Shown: piece by piece, positions 32,224-41,049 of the stretch
Layout of the letters: every line of letters starts with the position of its first letter
Numbering within the stretch: position 1 is the first letter of the stretch
Assembly (NCBI RefSeq): GCF_900115095.1
Contig: NZ_FOVH01000012.1
Location: 1 to 64,000 of the forward strand
Reading direction: 5' to 3'
DNA length: 64,000 nucleotides
Source: Actinomadura madurae
Lineage (GTDB): Bacteria; Actinomycetota; Actinomycetes; Streptosporangiales; Streptosporangiaceae
Notes under the pieces: model-generated
Told to the model about the DNA's origin: nothing
Seen by the model: the letters and a program-made list of their open reading frames with translations, nothing else
The model's database searches: none
Program-made: the position numbers and the translations under genes

Positions 32224-33879
32224 GTGCGAGACGAGACGATCGCGGCGATGCTGCTGGCGAGGCTGGGAGACGACCGCCCCGGCCTGCGGAGCCGCGACCG
32301 GTCCTGGACATGGGACGAGGTCGTCAGGGAGAGCGCCGCGCGCGCGTCACTGGCCCGCGAGCTGCGCCGGGACGGACCGTTCCACATCGGCGTGCTGCTG
32401 GAGAACGTCCCGGAGTACGTCCTGTGGCTGGGGGCGGCGGCGCTGGGCGGCGCGACGGTCGTCGGCATCAACCCGACCCGCACCGGCGCGTACCTGGAGC
32501 AGGAGGTCCGGCACACCGACCCGCGGCTCGTCGTCACCGACCGGGCCGGGCTGAAGAAGCTGGACGGCCTGGACATCGGCGCCCCGCGCGACCGGTTCCT
32601 CCTGATCGACGAGGACGGCTACGAGGCGAGGGTCGCGTCCCATGCCCGCGAGCCGGAGCCCGACCCGTCGGTCACTCCGCTGACGCAGATCCTGCTGCTG
32701 TTCACGTCCGGGACGACCGGGGCGTCGAAGGCGGCGCGCTGCTCGCAGGGGCGGCTCGCCGAGCTGGGCCGCGACAACAGTGCCAAGTACGACATCGAGC
32801 GCGGCGACGTCTGCTACTGCCCGATGCCGCTGTTCCATGGCAACGCGCTCATGGCGCTGTGGGCACCGTCCCTCGCCGTAGGTGCGACCGTCGCCCTGGC
32901 GGAGAGGTTCTCCGCCACCGGGTTCCTGTCGGACGTCCGCTTCTACGGCGCGACGTTCTTCACCTACGTCGGCAAGGCGATCGGCTACATCCTCGCCACG
33001 CCGGAGCGCCCGGACGACGGCGACAACACGCTCACGCACGGGTTCGGCACGGAGGCGTCCCCCGAGGACAAGGCCGCGTTCCGGCGCCGCTTCGGCGCGA
33101 CGCTGATGGAGGGCTACGGCTCCAGCGAGAGCGCGGGCATGATCCAGCGGGTGGCGGATACGCCGCCGGCCGCGCTCGGACGTCCCGCGCACGACGGCGT
33201 CCGCGTCGTGAACCCGGAGACCCGCGAGACGTGCGCCCCCGCGATCCTGGACGGGCACGGCCGCGTCACCAACGCCGAAGCGGCCGTCGGCGAGATCGTC
33301 GACGTGCACGGCGCCGCGAAGTTCGAGGGCTACTACAAGAACCCCGAGGCGGACGCCGAGCGCGTCAGGCACGGCTGGTACTGGACGGGTGACCTCGGCT
33401 ACGTCGACGCGGACGGGTTCCTCTACTTCGGCGGGCGCTCCGGCGACTGGATCCGCGTCGACTCGGAGAACATCTCGGCGCTGCACACCCAGAACGTCGT
33501 CCGGCGCCACCCGAAGATCGTGGACGCGGTCGCGTTCGGCGTCCCCGACCCGCGCTCCGGCGACCAGGTGATGGCCGCGATCGAGATCCCGCCCGGCGTC
33601 CGGTTCGAGGACCTGGACTTCGCCGCGTTCCTCGCCGCCCAGGACGACCTCGGCACCAAGGGCGCACCGCGCTTCGTGCGCGTCTCGCACGCGCTGCCGA
33701 CGACCGGCTCGGGGAAGCTCAAGAGAAGGGAACTGCAGCTCGACGGCTGGCGCACCCGCGACCCCGTGTTCTGGTGGGCGGGGCGGGGGGCGCCCGAGTA
33801 CGTCCGGATGACCGAGGCGGACAGGGAGGCGCTCCGCGCGGAGTTCGCCGCCGCCGGCCGCCGCCGCTTCCTCCCGTGA
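32224..33879 (+). CDS. fadD17: FadD17-like acyl-CoA synthetase
   Basis: 551 residues. ILLLFTSGTTGASKAARCSQ nucleotide loop, PMPLFHGNALMALWAPSLAV, FSATGFLSDVRFYGATFFTY, YVGKAIGYILATPERPDD, MEGYGSSESAG, YWTGDLGYVD, RSGDWIRVDSENI and C-terminal lysine TTGSGKLKRRELQ. This pattern closely resembles mycobacterial FadD17, a KstR-regulon ligase acting on steroid side-chain acids. GTG 32224 has GGAGGGA. It is the first gene of a plus-strand series ending with the igr-like genes. Confidence 0.8.
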   Translation: MRDETIAAMLLARLGDDRPGLRSRDRSWTWDEVVRESAARASLARELRRDGPFHIGVLLENVPEYVLWLGAAALGGATVVGINPTRTGAYLEQEVRHTDPRLVVTDRAGLKKLDGLDIGAPRDRFLLIDEDGYEARVASHAREPEPDPSVTPLTQILLLFTSGTTGASKAARCSQGRLAELGRDNSAKYDIERGDVCYCPMPLFHGNALMALWAPSLAVGATVALAERFSATGFLSDVRFYGATFFTYVGKAIGYILATPERPDDGDNTLTHGFGTEASPEDKAAFRRRFGATLMEGYGSSESAGMIQRVADTPPAALGRPAHDGVRVVNPETRETCAPAILDGHGRVTNAEAAVGEIVDVHGAAKFEGYYKNPEADAERVRHGWYWTGDLGYVDADGFLYFGGRSGDWIRVDSENISALHTQNVVRRHPKIVDAVAFGVPDPRSGDQVMAAIEIPPGVRFEDLDFAAFLAAQDDLGTKGAPRFVRVSHALPTTGSGKLKRRELQLDGWRTRDPVFWWAGRGAPEYVRMTEADREALRAEFAAAGRRRFLP

Positions 33880-33907
33880 ACGCCTCCCGTGACAGGAAAG
33901 GGCAAGA

Positions 33908-35071
33908 ATGGATCTGCGTGAGTCCGCGGCGCACCGCGAGCTGCGCGCGGAGCTGAGGGCGTACTTCGCGGGCCTGCTGCCCGCGGACGTCCGGCGCCGC
34001 GCCGGCGAGCAGGGCGTCGGCGGCGACCGGTTCCGCGAGATCGTCAAGATGCTCGGCAACGACGGCTGGCTCGGCTACGGCTGGCCCGAGGAGTACGGCG
34101 GGCAGGGCAGGTCGGTCGCCGAGCAGTACGTGTTCTTCGACGAGGTGCAGCGGGCCGGGCTGCCGTTCCCGTTCGTCACGGTCAACACGGTCGGCCCCAC
34201 CCTGATGCGGTTCGGGACGGACGAGCAGAAGAAGCGGTTCCTGCCCGGCATCCTCTCCGGGGACATCGTCTTCGCGATCGGCTACACCGAGCCCGACGCC
34301 GGCACCGACCTCGCCTCGCTGCGCACGAAGGCCGTCCGGGACGGCGACGCGTTCGTCGTCGACGGCGGCAAGGTCTTCACCAGCGGCGCCAACACCGCCG
34401 ACCACATCTGGCTCGCCGCCCGGACGAACCCTGACGCCCCCAAGCACAAGGGCATCTCGATCCTCATCGTCCCGACCGACGCCGACGGGTTCTCCTGGAG
34501 CCCGATCCGGACGGTCGGCGGGATGATCGTCACCTCGACGTACTACCACGGCGTCCGGGTGCCGGCGTCCTCGGTCGTCGGCGACGTCGACGGCGGCTGG
34601 CGCCTGATCACCACCCAGCTCAACCACGAGCGCATCGGGCTCGCCGCGCTCGGCGGCCGGATGATCCGGCTGTGGGAGGACGTCCGCGACTGGGCCCGCG
34701 AGAACGGCGTGATCGACCTGCCCTGGGTGCGCGCCGACCTCGCCCGCACGTACGCGCGGCTGGAGGCGATGCGGCTGATGAACTGGAAGATGACGATGGC
34801 CGTCGAGGCGGGGACGCTGACGGGCGCGCAGGCCGGGGCCGCCAAGTCCTACGGGACCGAGACGCACATCGCCGTCCAGCGGACGCTGACCGGCGTGCTC
34901 GGCGCGGCCGGGCGGATCCGCCCCGAGTCGCCGGGCGCGGTGCTGTACGGGCAGATCGAGCAGCTGTCCCGGCAGGGCATCGTCAACACGTTCGGCGGCG
35001 GTGTCAACGAGGTGCTGCGCGACATGGTCGCCGTCCAGGGGCTGGGCCTGCCGAGGTCGAGGCGGTCATGA
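33908..35071 (+). CDS. chsE2: Steroid side-chain acyl-CoA dehydrogenase subunit ChsE2 (FadE29-like)
   Basis: 387 residues. FAIGYTEPDAGTDLASLRTK FAD loop, DGGKVFTSGANTADHIWLAA, KGISILIVPTD, helix-G QLNHERIGLAALGG (candidate base E241), and C-terminal GIVNTFGGGVNEVLRDMVA. Strong resemblance to FadE29. In mycobacteria ChsE1-ChsE2 forms an alpha2beta2 enzyme that desaturates 3-oxo-4-pregnene-20-carboxyl-CoA. The other subunit is encoded at 36000. ATG 33908 with GGAAAGGG. The stop overlaps the chsH2 start (ATGA). Confidence 0.88.
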   Translation: MDLRESAAHRELRAELRAYFAGLLPADVRRRAGEQGVGGDRFREIVKMLGNDGWLGYGWPEEYGGQGRSVAEQYVFFDEVQRAGLPFPFVTVNTVGPTLMRFGTDEQKKRFLPGILSGDIVFAIGYTEPDAGTDLASLRTKAVRDGDAFVVDGGKVFTSGANTADHIWLAARTNPDAPKHKGISILIVPTDADGFSWSPIRTVGGMIVTSTYYHGVRVPASSVVGDVDGGWRLITTQLNHERIGLAALGGRMIRLWEDVRDWARENGVIDLPWVRADLARTYARLEAMRLMNWKMTMAVEAGTLTGAQAGAAKSYGTETHIAVQRTLTGVLGAAGRIRPESPGAVLYGQIEQLSRQGIVNTFGGGVNEVLRDMVAVQGLGLPRSRRS

Positions 35072-36000
35072 GCGGCTACGAGGAACGGCTCCAGGCCTGG
35101 GTCGGGCGCTCCCTGGGCGTCCGGCGGACCGCGCCGGACCCGGTGAACGTCCCGATGATCCGGCACTGGGTCGAGGCGATGGACGACGCCAACCCCGTCT
35201 ACCTGGACGACGCCGCCGCGCGGGCCACCGGCCGCGACGGCATCGTCGCGCCGGCGTCGATGATGCAGGCGTGGACGATGCGCGGCTACGCGGCGTCCGT
35301 CCGCGAGGACCCGGCGGGGCCGGACGAGCTGACCGACCTGCTCGCCGAAGGCGGGTACACCTCCGTCGTCGCCACCGACTCGGAGTTCGAGTTCCACCGC
35401 GAGCTGGTGCCGGGCGACCGCGTCAGCGTCGATGAGACCGTCGAGTCGATCTCCCCGGAGAAGAAGACGGCGCTGGGCGCGGGACGCTTCGTCAGCACGA
35501 TCAAGACGTACCGGGACGCGTCCGGCGAGGTCGTCGCGACGCAGCGGTGGCGCCTCCTGCGGTTCCGCCCGGCGGACAAGCCGGCCCCGAAGCCGCTGCG
35601 CCCGCGCCCGGCGATCAACCCCGACAACGCGTTCTGGTTCGAGGCGGCCCGCGAGCACCGGCTCGTGATCCAGCGCTGCGCCGACTGCAAGTCGCTGCGG
35701 CACCCGCCCGGGCCGTGCTGCCCGCAGTGCGGCTCGTTCGCGTGGGACACCGTGGAGGCGTCGGGCGAGGGCCAAGTCCACAGCTACGTGGTCAACCACC
35801 ACCCGCGCCACCCGGCGTTCGACTACCCGCTGGTCGTCGCGGTGATCGAGCTGGCCGAGGGCACCCGCCTGATCACGAACATGACGGGGGTCGCGCCGGA
35901 GGACGTCGAGGTCGGCATGCCCGTCGTCCTCGACTGGATCGACCCGGACCCCGACCTGTCCCTGCCGGCGTTCCGCCCGGCCGGCACCAAGGAGCGCTAA
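35068..36000 (+). CDS. chsH2: Steroid enoyl-CoA hydratase/aldolase partner ChsH2 (MaoC + DUF35)
   Basis: 310 residues with two domains: an N-terminal MaoC-like hot-dog (about 1-170; VPMIRHWVEAMDDANPVYLD, IVAPASMMQAWTM) and a C-terminal DUF35 OB-fold with a zinc ribbon (CADC...CCPQC, about residues 210-226). In mycobacteria ChsH2 pairs with ChsH1 for hydration, and its DUF35 domain binds and is required by the aldolase Ltp2. Domain order and neighbours are exactly those of Rv3542c. Overlaps chsE2 (ATGA) and chsE1 (TAATG). Confidence 0.9.
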   Translation: MSGYEERLQAWVGRSLGVRRTAPDPVNVPMIRHWVEAMDDANPVYLDDAAARATGRDGIVAPASMMQAWTMRGYAASVREDPAGPDELTDLLAEGGYTSVVATDSEFEFHRELVPGDRVSVDETVESISPEKKTALGAGRFVSTIKTYRDASGEVVATQRWRLLRFRPADKPAPKPLRPRPAINPDNAFWFEAAREHRLVIQRCADCKSLRHPPGPCCPQCGSFAWDTVEASGEGQVHSYVVNHHPRHPAFDYPLVVAVIELAEGTRLITNMTGVAPEDVEVGMPVVLDWIDPDPDLSLPAFRPAGTKER

Positions 36001-37076
36001 TGGACTTCACGCTGGGCGAGGAGCTGGAGGCGGTCAGGGATCTGGCCCGCCAGGTCTTCACCGACCGGGCCACCCAGGAGCGGATCAAGGCCGCCGAGGA
36101 GTCCGTGAACGGGTTCGACGAGGACCTGTGGAAGGAGCTAGGCGAGACCGGCCTGCTGGGCGTCGCGCTCCCGGAGCCGCTCGGCGGGGCCGGAATCGGG
36201 GCGGCGGGCCTGGCCGTCCTGCTGGAGGAGCAGGGCCGCACCGTCGCGCCCGTCCCGATCTGGCCCGCCGTCGTGGCCGCGCTGACGATCGCCACGCACG
36301 GAACGGCCGCGCAGCGGGAGATGCTGCCGGACGTCCTGGACGGGACGGCCCGGCCGACCGTCGCGCTGGAGGAGTTCGGCGCCGCGGACCCCGCCTCTCC
36401 CGGGTGCGCCGCCGTCCGCGACGGCGACGGCTGGCGGCTGACCGGCACGAAGGCCGCCGTCCCGACACCGTTCGGCGCCCGGCACGTCCTCGTGTCGGCC
36501 TCGTCCCCGGGCGGCCCCGGCCTCTTCCTGGCCGAGGCCTCCGCCGCCGGGACGTCCTGGGAGCGCGCCGAGACCACCGGCCGCGACGCCGCGGGCCACC
36601 TGACGCTCGACGGGACGCCCGCGCAGGCCCTCAATCCTGGCGCACTGGACACCGCCCTTCAGCTCGCCCGCGTCTCGCTCGCCGCCCTCCAGGTCGGCGT
36701 GGCCGACGGCGCGCTGCGCACGGCCGCCGAGTACCTCGCCGGCCGCGAGCAGTTCGGCCGCCCGCTCGCCGCGTTCCAGGCCGTGCAGCACCAGCTCGCC
36801 GACTGCTACATCGAGATCGACGCGCTGCGCGTCTGCCTCATGCACGCGCTCTCGCTGATCGCCGCCGGGGAGGACGCCGGGACGGCCGTCCTGGTCGCCA
36901 AGTGGTGGTCGGACGAGGGCGGGCTGAACGTCGTCCACCGCGTCCAGCACCTGCACGGCGGCATCGGCGTGGACGTCGACTACCCGGTGCACCGCCACTT
37001 CCTGTGGGGCAAGCAGATCTCCGGGACGCTCGGCGGCGCGTCGTTCGACCTCGACCTGCTGGGAGCCGCCCTGTGA
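36000..37076 (+). CDS. chsE1: Acyl-CoA dehydrogenase subunit ChsE1 (FadE28-like)
   Basis: 358 residues, shorter and more divergent than typical dehydrogenases: MDFTLGEELEAVRDLARQVF, LLGVALPEPLGGAGIGAAGL, REQFGRPLAAFQAVQHQLAD, HLHGGIGVDVDYPVHRHFLW. The FAD/TEPxxGSD loop is absent, as expected for the non-catalytic subunit of the ChsE1-ChsE2 heterotetramer. The A of its ATG is the last base of the chsH2 stop (TAATG). Confidence 0.87.
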   Translation: MDFTLGEELEAVRDLARQVFTDRATQERIKAAEESVNGFDEDLWKELGETGLLGVALPEPLGGAGIGAAGLAVLLEEQGRTVAPVPIWPAVVAALTIATHGTAAQREMLPDVLDGTARPTVALEEFGAADPASPGCAAVRDGDGWRLTGTKAAVPTPFGARHVLVSASSPGGPGLFLAEASAAGTSWERAETTGRDAAGHLTLDGTPAQALNPGALDTALQLARVSLAALQVGVADGALRTAAEYLAGREQFGRPLAAFQAVQHQLADCYIEIDALRVCLMHALSLIAAGEDAGTAVLVAKWWSDEGGLNVVHRVQHLHGGIGVDVDYPVHRHFLWGKQISGTLGGASFDLDLLGAAL

Positions 37077-37519
37077 GCACGAGCACCGTGAAGCTCTTCG
37101 AGGACGTGGCGGTCGGCGAGGAGCTCCCCGAGCTGAGCGTCCCGCTGACCCGCACGATGATCGTCGCGACCGCGCTGGCGAGCCGCGACTACCAGGACGT
37201 CCACCACGACCCGGCGCTCGCGGTCGAGCGCGGGTCCAAGGACGTCTTCATGAACATCCTGACCACGAACGGGCTCGTCGACCGGTTCGTCACCGGCTGG
37301 GCCGGGCCGGCCGCCGTGGTGAAGGCCATCAGGATCAGGCTGGGCGCGCCGAACTACCCGGGCGACACGATGGTCCTGACCGGCACCGTCTCGGCCAAGG
37401 ACGCCGAGGACCGCCGCGTCGAGATCGCGGTGCGCGGCGTCAACGCGCTCGGCCCGCACGTCACCGGCACGGTCGTGGTCGAGCTGCCCGCCGTCGCGAC
37501 GCGGGGGAGCGGGGCATGA
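37073..37519 (+). CDS. chsH1: Enoyl-CoA hydratase subunit ChsH1 (MaoC-like)
   Basis: 148 residues, single hot-dog fold: FEDVAVGEELPELSVPLTRT, catalytic-type motif SRDYQDVHHDPALA (Asp/His pair), VKAIRIRLGAPNYPGDTM and VTGTVVVELP. In mycobacteria ChsH1 supplies the catalytic residues to the ChsH1-ChsH2 hydratase that hydrates the C17 side-chain enoyl-CoA. GTG 37073 overlaps the chsE1 stop. Confidence 0.88.
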   Translation: MSTSTVKLFEDVAVGEELPELSVPLTRTMIVATALASRDYQDVHHDPALAVERGSKDVFMNILTTNGLVDRFVTGWAGPAAVVKAIRIRLGAPNYPGDTMVLTGTVSAKDAEDRRVEIAVRGVNALGPHVTGTVVVELPAVATRGSGA

Positions 37520-38691
37520 GCGTGCTGCCAGGGGCGGCGGCGATCGCCGGGATCGGCGCCACCGAGTTCTCCAAGGAGTCCGGCCGCAGCGAGCTGCGGC
37601 TGGCCTGCGAGGCGGTGCTCGCCGCCATCACCGACGCGGGGCTCCAGCCGTCCGACGTGGACGGCATGGTGACCTTCACCGCCGACACCAGCTCCGAGAT
37701 CCACATCGCCCGGAACCTCGGCATCGGCGAGCTGACGTTCTTCTCCCGGATCGGGCACGGCGGCGGCGCCGCCTGCGGCACCGTCCAGCAGGCCGCGATG
37801 GCCGTCGCGACCGGCGTCGCCGACGTCGTCGTCTGCTACCGGGCGTTCAACGAGCGCTCCGGCACCCGCTACGGCCTCGGCCAGGCGGACCGGCCGATGG
37901 ACGTCAGCGCCGACAGCGCCGCGTACGCGTGGATGAACCCGTTCGGGCTCTCGACCCCCGCCCAGTGGGTCGCGATGTTCGCCCGCCGCTACATGTACGA
38001 GTACGGCGCGACCAGCGAGGACTTCGGCCGCATCGCCGTCGTCGACCGCAGGCGCGCGGCGACCAACCCGGCCGCGTGGTTCCACGGCCGCCCGATCACG
38101 CTGGAGGACCACCAGGCGTCCCGCTGGATCGCCGAGCCCCTGCGCCTCCTGGACTGCTGCCAGGAGAGCGACGGCGGCCAGGCCCTCGTCGTCGTGTCGG
38201 CCGAACGCGCCCGCGACCTCCCGCAGCGCCCGGCCGTGATCTGGGGCGCGGCCCAGGGGTCCGGCAACGACCAGCACATGATGACCAGCTACTACCGCTC
38301 CGAGATCACCGGCATCCCGGAGATGGGCCTGGTCGGGCGGCAGCTCTACGCCCAGTCGCGGCTCACCCCGGCCGACGTCCAGGCCGCGATCCTCTACGAC
38401 CACTTCACGCCGCTGGTGCTGCCGCAGCTCGAAGAGCTGGGCTTCTGCGCCAAGGGCGAGGGCAAGGACTTCGTCGCGGACGGCAACCTCGAACTCGGCG
38501 GGCGGCTCCCTTTCAACACCCACGGCGGCCAGCTCGGGGAGGCGTACATCCACGGCATGAACGGCATCGCGGAGGGCGTCCGGCTGGTGCGCGGCACGTC
38601 GGTGAACCAGCCGGGCGACGTCCACAACGTCCTGGTCACCGCCGGAACCGGCGTCCCGACCAGTGGCCTGATCTTGGGAGCCGACCAATGA
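37516..38691 (+). CDS. ltp2: Thiolase-fold retro-aldolase Ltp2
   Basis: 391 residues of the SCP-x/lipid-transfer thiolase-like family: AIAGIGATEFSKESGRSELR, VVVCYRAFNERSGTRYG, AILYDHFTPLVLPQLEELGF, PFNTHGGQLGEAYIHGMNGI. In the igr pathway Ltp2 with the DUF35 domain of ChsH2 cleaves the 17-hydroxy side chain, releasing propionyl-CoA and an androstene-dione. A close relative from Thermomonospora curvata, a likely near neighbour of this organism, is the structurally studied example. ATGA overlaps on both sides. Confidence 0.88.
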   Translation: MSVLPGAAAIAGIGATEFSKESGRSELRLACEAVLAAITDAGLQPSDVDGMVTFTADTSSEIHIARNLGIGELTFFSRIGHGGGAACGTVQQAAMAVATGVADVVVCYRAFNERSGTRYGLGQADRPMDVSADSAAYAWMNPFGLSTPAQWVAMFARRYMYEYGATSEDFGRIAVVDRRRAATNPAAWFHGRPITLEDHQASRWIAEPLRLLDCCQESDGGQALVVVSAERARDLPQRPAVIWGAAQGSGNDQHMMTSYYRSEITGIPEMGLVGRQLYAQSRLTPADVQAAILYDHFTPLVLPQLEELGFCAKGEGKDFVADGNLELGGRLPFNTHGGQLGEAYIHGMNGIAEGVRLVRGTSVNQPGDVHNVLVTAGTGVPTSGLILGADQ

Positions 38692-39482
38692 CCGAAAGCG
38701 AATGGCGCGGCCGGGAACTCGGCACGAGAACGGTCGCCTACGACGACACCCGGCCCATGCTCTACGCCCTCGCGGTCGGGGCACGCGCCACCGACCTCGA
38801 CCTGGTCTTCGAGGAGCGGCTCCGCGTCCTCCCGACGTTCGCGCTGACGCTCGGCCAGTGGGCCCCGGACGCCCTGGGGACGGCCGGCGCGTTCGACGTC
38901 CGGACGACGATCCACGGGACGCAGCGCCTCCGCGTCCTGAAGCCCCTCCCGCGTTCGGGGGCCGTCGAGACGACCGCCCGCGTCGCCGACGTCTGGGACA
39001 AGGGCTCCGCGGCCGTCTTCGACCTCACCGTGGAGAGCGAGTACTTCGAGGCCACCTGGTCGCTGTTCGCCCCCGGTCGCGGCGGCTTCGGCGGCGAGCG
39101 CGGGCCGTCGGCGCGCCGCCGTCCCGAGAAGGATCCGGACGGTGCCGCGACCGTGCGGACGTCCCCGAACCAGGCGGCCCTCTACCGGCTGCTCGGCGAC
39201 CGCCACCACCTGCACATCGACCCGGAGGCGGCGAAGACCGCCGGGATGCCGCGCCCCGTCATGCACGGCCTGTGCACGCTGGGGGCGGTCACCCTGCCGC
39301 TGGCGGAGTCCCTCGGCGTCCACCCGGCCGAGCTGCGGGAACTGGAGGGCCGCTTCGCCGCCCCGGTCTTCCCCGGCGACGAACTCCACGTGGAGACCTG
39401 GCAGGACGGCGGAGGGGTCCTCTTCGAGGCGGCCGTGGACGGCACGACGGTCCTGTCCGCCGGCCGCGCCCGGTTCGCGTGA
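38688..39482 (+). CDS. Double hot-dog MaoC-family enoyl-CoA hydratase
   Basis: 264 residues: N-terminal degenerate hot-dog (about 1-135), linker, C-terminal hot-dog with the hydratase-2 motif RLLGDRHHLHIDPEAAKTAG (Asp/His) and MHGLCTLGAVTLPLAES. Resembles the Rv3538 (ChsH3-like) hydratase of mycobacterial side-chain degradation. It is the last gene of the igr-like operon (ATGA overlap) and converges on the hyc-like operon with 15 bp between stops. Confidence 0.82.
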   Translation: MTESEWRGRELGTRTVAYDDTRPMLYALAVGARATDLDLVFEERLRVLPTFALTLGQWAPDALGTAGAFDVRTTIHGTQRLRVLKPLPRSGAVETTARVADVWDKGSAAVFDLTVESEYFEATWSLFAPGRGGFGGERGPSARRRPEKDPDGAATVRTSPNQAALYRLLGDRHHLHIDPEAAKTAGMPRPVMHGLCTLGAVTLPLAESLGVHPAELRELEGRFAAPVFPGDELHVETWQDGGGVLFEAAVDGTTVLSAGRARFA

Positions 39483-39497
39483 CCCGCCGCCCGGGCC

Positions 39498-41048
39498 TCA
39501 GAGGTCGTTGCCGGCGTAGGAGAGGTTGAAGCTCTTGTTGGCCAGCGGGAAGTCGGGGACGATCGTGTCCCGGAGCGCGACGGGCAGCGCCGGCCAGTTG
39601 AAGAACGACGGATCCACGACCTTGACCCGCGTCAGCCGGCGGTCGGCGGTGACCTCCACCCGGTGGACGATCCGGCCGCGCCAGCCCTCCACGATGCCGG
39701 CGCCGCTCGCCGGTCCGGTGAGCGGGCGGCGGGGCGGCCAGCCGGTGGCGGCGCCGGGGTACCAGCCGGGGGCGAGCCCGTCCACGAGGGCGGCGATGAC
39801 GTCGATGGACGTCTCGATCTCCCGGGCGCGGACGAGGAACCGCGCCATCACGTCACCACCGGTCTCGGTGTGGACGGCCAGGGTGCCGCCGAGGTCCGCG
39901 TACGCGTCGGTGAAGGGATGGTCCCTGCGGGCGTCGGCGTCGATGCCGCTCGCGCGGGCGACGTAGCCGAGCGTGCCGAGGCCGGCCGCCTCCCGGCGGT
40001 CCAGCACGGCCGTCCCGGTGAACCGGTCGCGGACGATGGTGCGCGACAGGGCGAGGCCGGCCAGGTCGCGGACCTCGCCGCCGAGGTCGCGGAGCCGCCC
40101 GGGGGCGGGCAGGGCGCGCAGCGCCGCGCCGCCGAGCACGATCCCGCCGCGCAGCAGCCGGTGCCCGGTCAGCTCCTCGTTGAGCCGGAGGAGCATCTCG
40201 CGGAGGCGCAGCGCGTGGGCGTGCAGCACGGAGTGGCCGACGTCGTTGCAGAGCGCCCCGAGGTCGGCGACGTGGTTGTGCAGCCGTTCCAGTTCCAGCA
40301 GGACCGCCCGGATCCGCTGCGCCTCCGGCGGGACGAGGCAGCCCGTCGCGTCCTCGACGGCCAGGCAGTACGCCAGGGCGTGACCGACGGCGGTGTCGCC
40401 GCTGATCCGCTCGGCCAGCGCGAGCTTGTCGGCGGGGTGGGCGCCCTGGAACAGCCTCTCGGTGCCCTTGTGGGTGAACCACAGCCGCGCCTTGAGCTTC
40501 AGGATGGTCTCGCCCACGACCGAGAACCGGAAGTGGCCGGGCTCGATCACCCCCGCGTGGATCGGCCCGACCGGGATCTCGTAGACGCCCGGCCCCTCGA
40601 CCGTGAGGAACGGGTACGGCTCGGGGTCGCCGAACGGCGGGGGCGGGTCGGCGGCGTCGGCGCGCATCGGGTACCAGCCGCGCGGCCAGTGCGGGTGCCG
40701 GACGAGGCGGCGCGGCAGCGGATGGCCGGCCGGGGTGATCCCGAACAGGTCGTGCATCTCGCGCTCGAACCGGCCCGCCGGGAAGCTCAGCGCGGCGAGG
40801 GACGGCACGGCGGGCGGGTCCCCGTCCGGCCGGACGACGAGTTCGACCCGCGCGTCGGACCCCGCCTCGACCAGCAGGTAGACGACGCGGAGCGTCCCGT
40901 CCGGGTCGTGGTGGGCGGCGGCGGAGGCGAGCCCGTACCCGGCGTCACGCAGCGCCGCGAAACGTCCGGGCAGGTCGGCGGTGGCGGTGTCGGCGCTGAG
41001 CCGCTTCCAGCCCGCGGGACGTGCGGAGCCGAGCAGGTCGTCGATCAT
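39498..41048 (-). CDS. hycE: Hydrogenase-large-subunit-like protein (NuoC-NuoD fusion, HycE-like) without Ni ligands
   Basis: 516 residues. NuoC-like N-terminus (about 1-140: FPAGRFEREMHDLFGITPAG, HPLPRRLVRHPHWPRGWYPM), then NuoD/HycE-like region (IPVGPIHAGVIEPGHFRFSV, WFTHKGTERLF, LERLHNHVADLGALCNDVGH). In real group 4 hydrogenases the first motif is ERVCGxC; here it is ERISGDT (213-219). The C-terminal DPCxxC is DPSFFN. All four Ni-Fe cysteines are missing, so this cannot be a hydrogenase large subunit. It matches the position of Rv0087 in M. tuberculosis and is best classed as an energy-converting-hydrogenase-related (Ehr) subunit. Confidence 0.9.
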   Translation of the reverse strand: MIDDLLGSARPAGWKRLSADTATADLPGRFAALRDAGYGLASAAAHHDPDGTLRVVYLLVEAGSDARVELVVRPDGDPPAVPSLAALSFPAGRFEREMHDLFGITPAGHPLPRRLVRHPHWPRGWYPMRADAADPPPPFGDPEPYPFLTVEGPGVYEIPVGPIHAGVIEPGHFRFSVVGETILKLKARLWFTHKGTERLFQGAHPADKLALAERISGDTAVGHALAYCLAVEDATGCLVPPEAQRIRAVLLELERLHNHVADLGALCNDVGHSVLHAHALRLREMLLRLNEELTGHRLLRGGIVLGGAALRALPAPGRLRDLGGEVRDLAGLALSRTIVRDRFTGTAVLDRREAAGLGTLGYVARASGIDADARRDHPFTDAYADLGGTLAVHTETGGDVMARFLVRAREIETSIDVIAALVDGLAPGWYPGAATGWPPRRPLTGPASGAGIVEGWRGRIVHRVEVTADRRLTRVKVVDPSFFNWPALPVALRDTIVPDFPLANKSFNLSYAGNDL

Positions 41049-41049
41049 G

